DNA of 64,000 nucleotides from Imbricaverruca yamaguchii (lineage: Eukaryota > Arthropoda > Thecostraca > Neoverrucidae). Numbering within the stretch: the stretch's first letter is position 1; the number at the start of each line of letters is the position of its first letter. The translations under genes were made by a program, and so were the position numbers. The notes beneath the pieces were generated by a model. It worked only from the letters and a program-made list of their open reading frames with translations. It was not told the DNA's origin and ran no database searches. The DNA lies in contig JAOTOL010001556.1 in NCBI GenBank assembly GCA_034440575.1, forward strand, positions 688,501 to 752,500. The letters run 5' to 3'. Of the stretch, positions 11,413-24,655 are shown in pieces.

Positions 11413-12307
11413 CCTGATTGTATACCTGATCAAGGGTTTGGGTGCGACCTAAAACGTTTCCAGTTCTCATGGAATAATCACCGGTGTGCTGCAGTGACCA
11501 GATCTCGTCATTGACCTCCGATGTGTGCACCTGTTGTTACTGGGTGACTCCCAAGCTAGCATTAAAGTTCAAGTTTTCGTGAAGACCGATAATATTCACG
11601 TTTAATTGATACCTCTGTGAAACGATAAAATATACGGACTGGTAATCCTCTGCATGGCGTTCATTGACATTATCGGATACCAAAAATGTGCACTTGGTCT
11701 CATTTCTTCATAGGTCATGGGTCAGCTGAGGTCGAAGTGTTAACTTCATTTTGGAAACCTCCCATATATTGCTCGAAATTACTATTTCCTGGTATGGATG
11801 AATAAACATGGACGCAGAAAGGTTCATCGTCTAAATTCACACAAGACTGACCAATAAACCCAAAAGGCTGCATGAGGTTCAGCCAGTGAGTGACCTGGAA
11901 TTACATTAGAAAGGAAAGTTATCCATGCAGAAGAGTTTTCTTGGTTGTCTAGCATAATCTAGCATCAGCTAGTTTGGGGCAAAGGTTGAGTTCAATACCG
12001 ATAATTTAGGCTATCTGCGAAAAACGCCCTGCATCAAAACATTAGCGAAGGATGCCTTGTGAGCGATCACGAACACCAGCTGCTAACGTATACCCTGATC
12101 GCGAAGACCTTCAGTGGGCGTCAGCCGTCTAAACCTCATACACGGGTAAGGGTTAAACAGCTGTCAAGTGTCTGGCACTCTGAAGCTTACTAGGCAGCTG
12201 CCCCCATGCAAATGAGCTTCAATGTTGTTTGCTCATTCCAGCACCAATATCAGTTTTCAAGATGCATGCCCGTTGTATGCGGTCTTACACGAACATTCAC
12301 GGTGAGC
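11413..12307. other. No recognisable feature
   Basis: Mixed unique-looking sequence with only short open frames. Nothing supported. Confidence 0.5.
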
Positions 12308-12475
12308 TGATGTCGGGTCTGTCCCATGGGCCACGGGCCTGGGCCCAGATGGGCTAAGGTCGGGCTGTGGACGGGCTAGGGCCGGGTTGATCCCATGGGT
12401 CAAGGATCGGCCGCAGTCTGGCTAGGGCCGGGTCGATCCCATGGGTCAATGATCGGCGGCAGTCGGGCTAGTGGC
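12308..12475. repeat. 46-bp minisatellite, about 2.5-3.5 copies
   Basis: The unit contains GGCTAGGGCCGGGTYGATCC then CATGGGTCAA and a GATCGGC-rich end. The first unit is diverged. Confidence 0.85.
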
Positions 12476-13867
12476 AGTCCCACATGCTCTAACAGAGTAA
12501 AGGGGTTGGATGTGCTCGGCGTCACAGTTGTTATGTAAAGTCCGTGCGGGCGAATGGTCCATATATAATACGACAATTATCCAGGTGCAGTTTATCATTG
12601 TTTAGACACGAATACGGGAGCTTTGCAATGTACCTTGCTTCACTGGTAGCATGTGAAAATTGCAGTAATATGAAAGATATCGTAGAAGATGCATACAACA
12701 AGTAGAGCAAGGCATAAGGATGTGAACATTTTGTTTTAGCATGTCATGAAACCAAGGAAAACGGTTGCATCGATATGTTACAATACCAGAACGGCAAAGA
12801 TCATCTTAAGACAGGTATCCAAACCTAGACAGCTCATGAATGCATAGGAATTATGTAAGCAAGTGCGCAACCAATGCCATACCGATCAAGCGATTCAAGG
12901 GGTCCGACCTACCCACGACTCCAGCGATTGGATTACAGATATATTTTCTCTATGGGTGGAACAATTGTTTCAAGCGAAAGCAATGGGCCACCTATTCACC
13001 TGCACTTGGTCTAAAGTCACTCGTGCCAACTTCAGCTGCGATCGGTGCATGCGGGACGAATAGCCCAGCTGAGGGCGCCAAGCTACACAACAGGCTGGCG
13101 GACCCGCAATTCCCACGCGACCTATCACACAGGCCACGGGATGGTCGCGTCTGCGGACCATCAGTGCCCAGCCCAGCCAGACAGCTGACAGGTACTCCAC
13201 CACCCAGACTGGCGGCCGTCAGCGCCGCGCTGGAGGAACAACCGCCAGACAAGCCGCCGGCACCGCGCCGAAAAAAAACGGATATCATCCAGACCTGCAG
13301 AAAGCAAGTCGGAGTACCCGGCGTTCCCATTATGACATCTAGTGACGGTCAAGTATAGGCTGGGTATCGCTGCCTTCTCTGTCGCGCTCGGCGACATGTA
13401 ACGGTTGGCTGTCGGGACGATGGTCAGAACGGTAGAAAATAACAGTTCGAGCAAGACGAAATTTTCAAATGGCTGGGAACTGGGTGAGCTCTCTTTGAAA
13501 TATCCTGGGCAAGGCCATTAGTGTGGGTGCGGTTTTCTGTCAATTTGTTGATGCTTGGCCGTCTGCAGTAGTACCCACGATAGGGTGGAAACTATGCAAA
13601 TTGGCATGGAGATATGCACAACTAGTTTACTGCATGAGGAATCGGGATCGCAATGGCAAGACCTGTATGCCCCAGTCATTTACTGTCAATTTTAAGTGAA
13701 AGTTAGAATACCAGTTTCAGCCTACAAACTATAACAACACTACAGCCGAATGAAGGAAAGCTTTGCAATCCACCAAGCAGATTCGTTACCGTCCCGCAGT
13801 CACAGGCGATATGGGGATACGGTCTGTTGACGCAGGTGCAGTGTTCGTTACCACCCCTCCGTGACGG
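12476..13867. other. No recognisable feature
   Basis: A 172-codon open frame at 12840-13358 has no recognisable domain and is overlapped by other long frames on both strands. I do not call it a gene. Confidence 0.5.
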
Positions 13868-13975
13868 GTGCTACCCTTTCGTCAACTCGGGGCCCCTTTC
13901 GTCGGTTCAGGGGCCCTTCACATCGGCCCAGGGAGCCGGGGTCCTCTGGGCCGACTCAAGGCGTACGCCACCCCT
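13868..13975 (+). repeat. 21-bp degenerate repeat (GGGCCC/CGTCGG family), locus 1
   Basis: About five units of 20-21 bp have the pattern GGGGCCC, about five variable bases, CGTCGG and TTCA. The same pattern recurs at 54540-54850 and, mainly inverted, at 63580-64000. Confidence 0.65.
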
Positions 13976-16489
13976 CCGACCTTCCAGGCGCGGCGGGTGG
14001 CGTTGTTGGCAGAGGGCAATGGCAGCACGACAAGGAGCACGGCGCCACCTTTAGTTCCCCCAGGTGACATTTCGTCATAAACGCCGCCACAAAATAAATT
14101 ATCCCTTGAACATCTAACGCGGATGTAAATATTGGAATGAAGTTAGTGAACATCAAAATCAAATGAGTGGGTGGAATTCAAAATTCCAGTTGCAATTTCA
14201 AATTCAGCTTTACTGAAAGAATCGCTTCACGTCGTTAGTTGAACCATGCCATGCGCCGAGTCTGCTATCGCATTTAAAAATCGGCCAGGGGAATGGGGAG
14301 GGGGCAAGCCGAATTTTCGAGACGAATGTGTGAGCATTTTCTACACAGCGTATTTGTAGAGTGCGTAGCGAATTTCCGCTGTGTTTTTAGGCAAGGCACC
14401 GAACACAATCTGATATATCATTATGGAGGAGTCTGGAATAACAAGACGTTGCGTCCGCGTTAACCGTATTCCGGCATTTAGAGATATTTGTCAGGCTTTG
14501 GACATCCTTACTACCTCCAGGACACCCATCATTGCCCTTTAGAGCTCATTTGGCACTCTATTGGCCTTTGACTGGAGGTAGGAGTTAGATGGGGATGGGG
14601 GATTGGGTTTGGTCCAATGTCCCCTAAAATACGCCACTTTGTTATATTATTAAGGGTTGATGCATTTTTACGGCCCCGCCCATTTACTAGGCGAAGAACG
14701 ACTTGCACATTGACATCAATTTGAATGACTGAGGAAAGTGGAAAAACAGAGACCGCGACACTCTTCTTGGGTGCGGTACTTGGTCCGTTTCCATTCGGCA
14801 ACAGTGGTAATCCTTGCATCGCAAGATCAGCCTTGGCCTGCCCGATTTGGTGATGAAATCTCTGGAAACTTGTTTGTGCAGAAAATGCCACTCGAAAAGC
14901 GGATTACAGGGTAGCAGACGTGCTTGCTCTACCCAGTTCTGGTTTTCCTTATTTTTACGCCGTAGCTTGCAATGTGTGTACGTTTTGTGTGCAGAGTATG
15001 TACATTAAACAGTGTCTCTGTGCAGCAGAACATGTCAGAAGCTGTACCAACCTGTTATGGTGGCGCAGCGCAGATGTCCTGCAAAAACAGGCAGCGCCTC
15101 AGGCCAAACGTAGTACTACAACCGGTCGCCGCCCTCAGAGATTGGCCGGCTGAAATATTGGCGATCAATCTAAAGTCAAAGCGAATGCTAAGATTGACGG
15201 AACGATCTAAGCCACTGGTGTACAAGGTACTTTCATGCATGCTCTGGCACACATGTACTTTCCAGACATTTCATCACGGTGGAAAATTGAATTGGCGTTT
15301 TAAGTGCGCCCAACGGCTGCAGCTGCGGCTGGTACCGTTCGGTGCCTGCCCGCCCGGCCGGCACCAGAGCGGCCGGTTTTCTGGAGAGGGAGCCGAGTGC
15401 GGCCGACAACAGTGCCCGGCGGCTGTGTGGCCCGCCGCGGCCAGTAGGCAGGGCGCCCCGGCTCGACTGGTACCTGGGTCGGCTGGTCGGCCGCTGACGG
15501 CCGCGGTCTGTGTACGGCGTGGCGCGGCCTGTCGTCCCGGCCGGGGAGTACCGGCCGCACGCCCAGCTGGGCTCCGCCACTGATGCGGCGACGGTTACGT
15601 GACGCTCGTGCAGAGCCGGGCACGATATCCGGCCGGCGGGGAAAAAACTTCCTTTGTTGCTCGTGTTCCGCGAACGCGGCCAAGATTCGGCGAATCGAGC
15701 GTTGGCATTGCTTGGCCGTCGTCCTGTTTCCAGGGTGCCCGCGCTGCGAGGAAATTACGACTGAGATAGCACAACACCACCGGTGGCTGTGTCCGATAAC
15801 AGCTTATCATTTGATACTCGCATTGATACTGTTGCAACTGCACATGGACCCAGCTGAGGCAGTTGAACTTAGACCAAGTGACGCCGCGGTCGATTCCTTG
15901 GCTCCTTGGTTTTCTGGTACTGCATGCACAAACATGCAGCAGCAGTAGTGGAGGACAGCATGTTTTTGGCATAACCAATACAGCAACAATCAGATATGGG
16001 TGTTGTCATAGAACGGTGCTGGCAGGATTTCCATCCCGCCAGCGTCACAACTGTCCGACACATAGCGACAGTTCAGCAGAAATATTGCCAGCCCATGCCT
16101 ACTAACTGCAGCACAGTTCGGAACAACGACCGGAGAAGCAAGTGGCTAGAGTTTAGCTTCATGTATCACGCTTGACGAAGACGCAGGTGCGCAGCCTGCA
16201 TTTTCTAATGAGGGCCCGACCACAAAAAATGCCGTGGAACAGACAACGCTTTCGGGGCGTAAAGCGAACCGCAAATGTATGGTGAACACAAAAATGTTTT
16301 GTTTGATGCAATGTATTCTTGGTTGTTAAAGGGAGGAGGGCAGAGGGACCGGACCCTCTTTGCTGCGTCTCTGCGAGGACGGAAGCCTGAATATTACCAA
16401 CATCGCGTCCCTGATAACTCGTCACTATCATTTAGGCAAGTTATGCTTTGCTGCTTATAAAGTGCATGACGTTCATAAAGTGTTAAGGC
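13976..16489. other. No recognisable feature; GC-rich part at 15310-15740
   Basis: 15310-15740 is CpG-rich with overlapping open frames on both strands, none with a recognisable domain. The rest is mixed sequence without a supported gene. Confidence 0.5.
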
Positions 16490-17258
16490 TTAACCCGCGC
16501 CGTCTTTCCGGTCAAATCCTCACCCCGTCTCGGTGGGGGGGGTTGAAGACCCCCTCTAAAATCCAAACTGAGCATCGCACGAAAACGAAAGAGGTGTCAT
16601 CGCAAAGCGCTCAACGAGTAGGGTCCTGGTCCACCCTCCAAAACAATTTTCCCCCAAAAGTGACGTCACCAGTGGGGCTAGATGTTCACATTTCACAACT
16701 TACATTATGTTTTTGACTCTGGGGAGTTCATTTCGGGGGATATATGAAAAAAAAAGTATTTGGAATGAGAAAGGGACAGCGAAATCGACCAGGGCTATAA
16801 CTTTTATTGTCCCCCAAAAATAAAAAGTATATTTTTTTAATTTCAAAATTTTGGGTTTTCAAGTTTACTTTCATTTTCCTTTTCCAATGGGTAAAGCGGA
16901 CCGAGAAACGTTGTTGGAAGTCAACTTGCTCTAATAAAAAATGTTTACTTTAGCCAGAATCCTGTATTTGAACTGCAATTTGGCAAATACGCAAAATTTA
17001 TATGCAATCAAAAACGAAACAAATGAAAAATTCCACTCATACGTTTTGTTACATCCGTAAAGATAAGCAAACGCTGAAAGTTTCATTAAAATATCTGTGT
17101 CCGTTAAAGCGTGACGACTGGTTGGACTTTTTTGGAGGTGACCTCACTTGACCTTGACTAACTCCTTGATCCTGGATGACCTGACCTAAAAGTTTTGAAC
17201 CCGCTATCCGCGAAAAACCTGAGGGGGGCGGTTGAAGACCCCCAAGACAAGGGGTTAA
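16490..17258 (-). mobile_element. TTAA-bounded DNA transposon relic, family 1 (copy 2)
   Basis: This 769-bp block starts TTAACCCGCGCCGTCTTT (16490) and ends GACAAGGGGTTAA (17258), so TTAA flanks CCC-starting ends at both sides. Just inside each end the copies share a GACGGC/GAGGGGGCGGTT landmark. It aligns inverted to 48004-48833 along its length. TTAA targets with C-rich termini are the hallmark of piggyBac-type elements; no transposase is present, so this is a non-autonomous copy. Family assignment is inference from ends only. Confidence 0.7.
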
Positions 17259-17328
17259 TAAGAGCCGCAGGGGCCCATTTATCTCAACACTATCTAGAAA
17301 AGATACCAGAAAAGTACATGCCTACATC

Positions 17329-17533
<205 letters not shown>

Positions 17534-17539
17534 CTGAAG

Positions 17540-18390
17540 TTCCAAGGGAACTATATCACAGCTTATCTCGTACCATTCATCTGATATTGCATATCACACT
17601 CCTAAACAATTCCAAACTCATCCTATCATGCGCCATTGTGCTGTCATATGCAATCTCATCAGTATCGCATCCCCGCAATTCGGCGTTGAATCCACTGCTA
17701 CGCACACCCTATATAGTGTAATATAATGCTATCAGTACAATATGCCATATACAGTTAGTATAATACCCAAGTTATCAGCATGATCGAAAATAATCTTCAG
17801 ACTACATCCACTATCGCTTAAACTGGCGTGTACAGTGCATACCCACTTAGCATGGATATCACCCCATCCGCCCAACTGTCCTATATCTTGATTTGTCTAG
17901 CCTGAATTGGTGGCCCCTGTGTGATAGTCTAAATAAAAGAGCATGATTCAGACTGGCCTGATCTAGTAATTTTATAAGTTTCTACGTTTCAATCATATCA
18001 CCCTTTAATCTCCTGTGCTTGAGTAAGTACATATATAATGTCATAAGTATTTCTCAATATTCTAAGTTGCCTAGTCCACTGATGAGTCTAGTGGCTCTGC
18101 GTTGAACTCTTTCTAGCATACCTATATATTTTTATAAGGAGGGGCTACACGTCCGTACAGAATATCCTAAATGGGGTCGCACGTAGGCCAAGTATAGCAT
18201 TTTCATCACTTATGCTCTTACTTTTGCTCTTACGCCTCACACTCTTATTAATGATTCCCAATATTCTGACTGTCGTGTTCCTAACTGAGACACATTGTTT
18301 TCCTACATTAAGATCATTTGAAACACTAACACCAACACACCTAAATCTCTTTTCTTCACAAAGTTGCGTCACAAATTATAACGTAATTGG
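17540..18390 (-). pseudogene. Decayed CR1-like retrotransposon 3' end
   Basis: Translated on the minus strand with frame changes, 18380 down to about 17990 gives the characteristic C-terminal succession of a CR1-like reverse transcriptase: a LGVSVSNDLNVGKQC-like stretch, AYVRPHLGYSV, GMLERVQRRATRLISGLGN and KHRRLKG. Stops and frameshifts interrupt it, so it is dead. The sequence below about 17940 is the 3' untranslated part; its ATGCTAAGTGGGTATGCACTG-like and CCACCAATTCAGGCTAGAC blocks match 1006-1870. It is the same broad element class as 4017-4690 but more diverged. Confidence 0.7.
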
Positions 18391-20644
18391 AGGAAAGCCA
18401 GCATGTTTCACTATTCGAGAAATATCAATTCGCTGAAAACTCGAACATGGAGTATTACATCGCTGCAGAATAAGCAGAAGTTGTATCTTAGTCCTACTCG
18501 CGTAGTCTATTGACTACGGGCGGCCTACTGCAATCGGCCATGGTGAAGCTATTGAACTCTTTTTTGCCCTGTACCGTGTGTGTGACTATAAGCGGACATT
18601 TTCACGGCAGATGCGTTCCATCGATTCCCCCTGGCGGCATTTGACTCTGAACAAAGTTCTCAGATGGTCGCCCTGCCACAATGCCGGCCACTCGACGTGA
18701 CAGTGCGACGATGCGACTGCACCGGCGGCAGGTGGCGCGCCGGCTCCGGAGCTGGTGCCACATGCCACCCTGCCACCTCTGCCCACCCACCTGGACCGTC
18801 AATCCTTTACCGTCAGCTCAGGCGAGACGAGTACCTCCCACTCCGACTGCGCTTCAACTCTTTCGCCGGGCCCGTTTCCCGATGGTGGATTAGAGAAAGA
18901 CAAGTGCGAGCCGGGCGAGCCCCATGCGAGCAAGCCTGAGGTTGTGACAAAGGCGCTCGCTCCGCGTACAGCTGTTGGTCGGGCGGAGACAATTAGCGAC
19001 GCGGCCCGCCGGCGGCCGGCACAATGCGCCAGCCGTCGCGGCGCGGCGCTGAAACAAAAGCGCATCGCTTCAGCGCCAGCGCGCATTTGGCGACTCGGGA
19101 TGCCAAGTGGCGAATAATCAGAGATGCTTCATCGAGCGCTCAAGAGGAGCACTAGCGCGCTGGCGTGCCTGGCCGTCGGCAATGAAGGTGAATTTCGGCA
19201 GTGGTCCGTAATGGCGACTGGAGTAAAGGGTGGAGACACAATAGTCCCCTTTCCCGACCTCGCACGTCAGCATCAAAGGTTAAAATGCATCTGCTAATTA
19301 CTAATTGGCTAATTTGATTTCGTCTCCGTAATTGTGTTCTATGCGTCTTTGAACTCAGCCTCAGCCCCGAGCTAATAATTAAAAACTTTTAGTTGCATAA
19401 TTAAGAAACCCGGGAGTGACTAATGAATCCTTTTATGCAAAATACTGAAATTCTACAATGAGATGAAGATGAATTATATCTCTGGAGGCCGTCTAGCTGT
19501 TTTACCAAGAAACGTATCTATGGGTAGCAAACCAGGAAAAAGTAGGCAGGCTGTGCATCAGTGTTGGCTTCAACTGATGATAAAAGGCACAGCTAATGTT
19601 TCTTTTTTCATTTCGTGATTTTCAATTTGTTTCATTGTTTCAGGCCATTGGCACCGCACTTAGAGAAAAGTGTATTCCACCCTCTCAAAAGCACCCACGA
19701 AACATCTGCCTACAATTCCGCAAAAACCTCCACTATTTCATGCCATCTTGGAACAAACAGGCGTGATCTGGAATGAGTTCGGGGGAATTTCCTGTTTTAA
19801 TGGGAATTAGAAGGCACCACAGGGCTTAAAGTGTGGTTGCTATCATATGAGTTACAGCTTCACCCCCATAACAATGCCATCCAACTTTGATCATTATCCC
19901 ACTTTTTGCCACCTTATAATTTCTCGCTTTAATCTCTCACGAAGTCCTGCAGCGACCCCAGCATGGAATTTTGGGGAGATTCAGGAGGTTTTAGGGCATT
20001 CTTACCTCTGCAGCGGCAGCCACATTGCATTGGCGACACTGGCACCTCAGAGCTAGCGTTAACAACAGAGGTCAGACTTCCAGGTCTGTTGTTATCTGGT
20101 GGGTCGTGACTCTCTTCCTTAAGTATCAGTGCAATGCATGCTTTCCTTGTGTGGTGCTGTCACTGCTATGTTCTCAGTCAGTGTTTGCAGAAACAGTTTG
20201 TGGAGTGGCTGAGCAGGTACATCAGCCAGTATCCTTGGGTGCTGTCCATGATGCCTTTCTGACTCCTGTACATTTAATTTTAAACAGTTTCTGACTTCTG
20301 ATTGTACTATTTTAACATCTTCAAGAATGTGTTATCTGTAATGCTGCTATGCTGATGGGGACTATATGCGGCAACAGGTGGGAAGATACCTTGAGGTAGT
20401 TTTGTGGCGGACAAGTAGATAACTCCCAAAAACTCCCAAAAAGGAATACACTATTGTCTCCGTGTGGGATGCGCCTGGACGCTGTTCCTTTCCTTAGGTG
20501 GCATTAAGTACGTGCCATATGGCGCTGAGGATAATGAAATGACAGCAAAACGTGGTTTGCACTCAAGTAAAAAATATGGACCTTGATTCAATGCTTGTTT
20601 AAACTGATATGTACTCAGAAAGCGGCAACACGGGATAGTAGTGT
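18391..20644. other. No recognisable feature; GC-rich part at 18600-19130
   Basis: 18600-19130 is GC-rich with overlapping open frames that show no domain. 20060-20095 has a 10-bp stem (TAACAACAGA/TCTGTTGTTA). Nothing else is supported. Confidence 0.5.
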
Positions 20645-20967
20645 GGGGGAGATAAAAGTATGGAAAGATAAAAGTATGGAAAGATAAAAGTATGGAAAGA
20701 TAAAAGTATGGAAAGATAAAACTATGGAAAGATAAAAGTATGGAAAGATAAAAGTATGGAAAGATAAAAGTATGGAAAGATAAAAGTATGGAAAGATAAA
20801 AGTATGGAAAAAAGATAAAAGTATGGAAAGATAAAAGTATGGAAAGATAAAACTATGGAAAGATAAAAGTATGGAAAGATAAAAGTATGGAAAGATAAAA
20901 GTATGGAAAGATAAAAGTATGGAAAGATAAAAGTATGGAAAGATAAAAGTATGGAAAGATAAAAGTT
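20645..20967. repeat. 16-bp tandem repeat (GATAAAAGTATGGAAA)n, about 20 copies
   Basis: Near-perfect 16-bp units. Two units read GATAAAACTATGGAAA and one has a 4-bp expansion near 20810. The minus-strand phenylalanine/leucine-rich frames are spurious. Confidence 0.97.
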
Positions 20968-23385
20968 CGAATATATCATCGCATCTCATAGCTAGACGAA
21001 ATGACAAGTTAATCTCAATGGCATGATGATCCTTTCCACTATTCAGACCCGTGTTTTATATCGCACCACACTCACAGATCAAAAATAGGGACCCTCTCAA
21101 CGTGAATACTGCGGGACCATACCGAAGAGTGGAACGTCGTTCCCCGTGACATTAAATGTAGCCAACACGGAGTGAGTTTCATTTCCAAGCGGTTTGACAT
21201 CCCATCTGATATGAAGGCTTTGTGGAACACTACTTTTCCCAGTCATGCACGTTGCAAACTGAGCATTTGTGTCATTGTATCAGCTTAGCTCATCTGATAT
21301 TTCCACTAGTTAGGCAACGCTCTTTACTAGCTGTACCGTTATTCGCATCACGTACCCAGGGCCGCACCGTTATTCGCACGACATATTCAGGGCCGCACGA
21401 TAACTCTCACCACATACCCAGGGGCGAAGCTGGTATCGTAACCACAAATACAATGTGCAGAAAATGGGGGAAGGAGGAACCTACAGAAGACGTGAAGACA
21501 ACTGCAACGCCTATGCCTTTTCTGTCGACATCCAGATACTGGGAGCCGACAGTAGACGTGAAAACAACTATAACGCCTCCGCCTGTTTCGAGTGTCCTCA
21601 TATCTGGGCAGTACTGGCAGGACCCACCCGCACAGCCAACCTGGTCCCTGCCCCTTCCGTGATGGCAAGTATGCTCTCGGATGGTCTAACTTCCAAACGA
21701 CTGACATCTACTCTGATGTGATTAAGATTCTGCAGGAACAGGAAATGCCACTCCAGTCAATAGTTCGATCGCCTGTGGGGCTCTTCTCGCAGTCATACGG
21801 ATCTTCTTTCTTAACAATTCACTGCAGCTTTACCACAAACATTCAAAGCAATACGGGTAAAATCAAGCTAGAGCTTACGCAATATACTATATAATGTCAA
21901 CACCCACGAATGAAGAGCATCATAGTCAAAGTTTTCTTCAGGCCGTGTGATATAAAGATGCGAAGAAGAAGGAAATGGCGCGAATTTTACCATGCTATGC
22001 TTACCATGACCATGTCATAATGGGGTGCTCATACTGTTTATCTTTTACAAATCAATTGCAAGGGATGTTCAAATAATGTGGTTTCGTGTGTGGAATACGA
22101 ATCTGAATATAATTTGTAATTCCGATAACCATAGCCTACCTCTTTTTTCGGTGGAATATTGTCAAATTTGGGATTATCTTGATTTTTTCCGGATTATTTT
22201 CATTTGATTCGTTCCCCATCTAGCTCAGCAATAATCATAATATCTTTATAAATAATTAGAACATATCTTTAACTAATTGATAACTCAACGCAAGACAATA
22301 TGCCGGAGTGGACTCCAACTCCCCAAACCCAGACCACACAGAGCGACGCATGGTGAAGTCACTTGTATATTGTGCCACAAATATCCCCACAACCATTTAT
22401 TTGTTCGCCAAGAATTCGTGCGGATGAGAGCGTCCCCAGCATCAATTTAAAAAATTGAATAGTCTGTCATTTAAATTTCGGTTTCAGTCGATAAACTTTC
22501 ACAAAACACGCATATTATATGGGTGGCTGTTACAAGATCGTTGTAGCTATCACATGGTGCTGTATAATTTTCAGAGGGCCCTCAGTGGCAACCAAAGTAG
22601 TCTTTATAGTTATCAGCGGGGCAGTGTGATTGTTGACAGGCCTTCACTAAATGCTAGAGGGCCTGTCATGATTTCCAAAAGGCTGTAGCTGTAATGTGCT
22701 CACCGTGATTTGCAGAGTGGCCCTTGTAAGTGCTAGAGGAGCGCTCTGTGTCGGATAGGGCCGCCCTGAAACTGATAAGGAACATGACAGCCATGGTGGT
22801 TTTGTACCCTCAATGCGAAGCATAACAACAAGAGAAGCTATCGACCAAAGGATTCCAGCAGCGAGATTCTCGTTTTCCGGGAAAAGGCATTTGAATACCT
22901 TCAACGGGCCCATTCTAGTACTATGGTTGGAGACACATGTTGCTCTTGCTCTCTAGCGCCTCTGGCTATTGCCACCCGTTTGGCTATTTAATTAATGAAC
23001 TGCGACCAACAAGGGAATAGTGATTTCCATCCTTCCCTTTGTTATGCGTAACGCAACATCCGAGATGCGGCCCCTCAGCGGAGCCGTACAATATTTCGGT
23101 AAACCTGTGCGCAATGCAGTGATTACAAGCGAGGGCGTCTACTCCCGTGTACATGAGAAAAACGTTCATCTGAGTGACTCAGCCCGGTCCGACCATCACG
23201 CCTTTAGAGCGCGAATAATTTTCTTGTCACAGTATTTCTAGTCCTACTTACTTCACTCGGATCGGAACCTGCTCTTTTCATTGTTTTTATGTTTGCAGTT
23301 TTCAGCACAAATGCGATTTACGAAAAACTGGTAGATGAAGGTTAAACTGGACTGGACGCGACTGGAGACAGCGCAGAATAATAGT
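20968..23385. other. No recognisable gene; small duplications at 21340-21430 and 21480-21600
   Basis: 21340-21430 contains three loose units around TATTCGCAC and CAGGGCCGCAC. 21480-21570 and 21530-21600 are similar over about 60 bp (GACGTGAAGACAACT-like). No domain was recognised in the 146-codon frame at 21222-21662. Confidence 0.5.
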
Positions 23386-24655
23386 CGGACCGCGAGGGCC
23401 ACTCGTCATGGAGAGGCAGGAGGGGAAAGGGGGCTGATATGCAGACAGAGGGGACGCGAGAACCTCTCATCACGGAGAGGAAGGTGGGGAAGGGGGCTGA
23501 TATGAGGACGGAGGACGCGAGAACCTCTCGTCACGGAGAGACGGATGTAGGAGGAGGAAGGGGCTGATATGCAGACAGAGGGGGACGCGAGAACCTCTCA
23601 TCACGAGAGGCAGGTGGGGGAGGGGGCTGATATGAGGACGGAGGGGACGCGAGAACCTCTCGTCACGGAGAGACGGATGTAGGAGGGCTGATATGAAGAC
23701 AGAGGGGACGCGAGAACCTCTCATCACGGGAGAGGTAGGTGGGGAGGGGCTGATATGAACACGGAGGGGACGCGAGAACCTCTCATCACGAGAGGCAGGT
23801 GGGGGAGGGGCTGATATGAGGACGGAGGACGCGAGAACCTCTCATCACGCAGAGGCAGGAGGGAAGGGGCTGATATGAGGACGGAGGGACGCGAGAACCT
23901 CTCGTCACGGAGAGACGGATGTAGGAGGGCTGATATGAAGACAGAGGGGACGCGAGAACCTCTCGTCACGGAGAGGCAGGTGGGGAGGGGCTGATATGAG
24001 GACAGAGGGGACGCGAGAACCTCTCGTCACGGAGAGACGGATGTAGGAGGGCTGATATGAAGACAGAGGGGACGCGAGAACCTCTCATCACGAGAGGCAG
24101 GTGGGGAGGGGGCTGATATGAAGACGGAGGACGCGAGAACCTCTCGCCACAGAGAGGTAGGAGGGGAAGGGGCTGATATGAAGACAGAGGGGACGCGAGA
24201 ACCTCTCGTCACGGAGAGGCAGGAGGGGAAGGGGGCTGATATGAGGACGGAGGACGCGAGAACCTCTCGTCACGGAGAGGCAGGTGGGGGGAGGGCTGAT
24301 ATGAAGACAGAGGGGACGCGAGAACCTCTCATCACGAGAGGCAGGTGGGGGGGGGGCTGATATGAAGACGGAGGGGACGCGAGAACCTCTCGTCACGGAG
24401 AGACGGATGCGGGAGGGCTGATATGAAGACAGAGGGGACGCGAGAACCTCTCATCACGGAGAGGCAGGAGGGGAGGGGGCTGATATGAACACGGAGGGAC
24501 GCGAGAACCTCTCGTCACGGAGAGACGGATGTAGGAGGGCTGATATGAAGACAGAGGGGACGCGAGAACCTCTCATCAAGAGAGGAAGGGGGGGGGGGGG
24601 GAACACGGAGGGACGCGAGAACCTCTCGTCACGGAGAGACGGATGTAGGAGGGCT
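23386..24655. repeat. About 60-bp G-rich minisatellite, about 21 copies
   Basis: Each unit carries GACGCGAGAACCTCTCRTCA, a G-rich variable part and GGGCTGATATGA. Units alternate between longer and shorter versions (with or without GACGGATGTAGGAGG), so the array has a mixed higher-order pattern. Open frames on either strand are repeat-driven. Confidence 0.95.

Noticed and set aside
12840..13358. 172-codon frame as a gene
   Set aside because: No recognisable domain; overlapped by comparable frames on the other strand.
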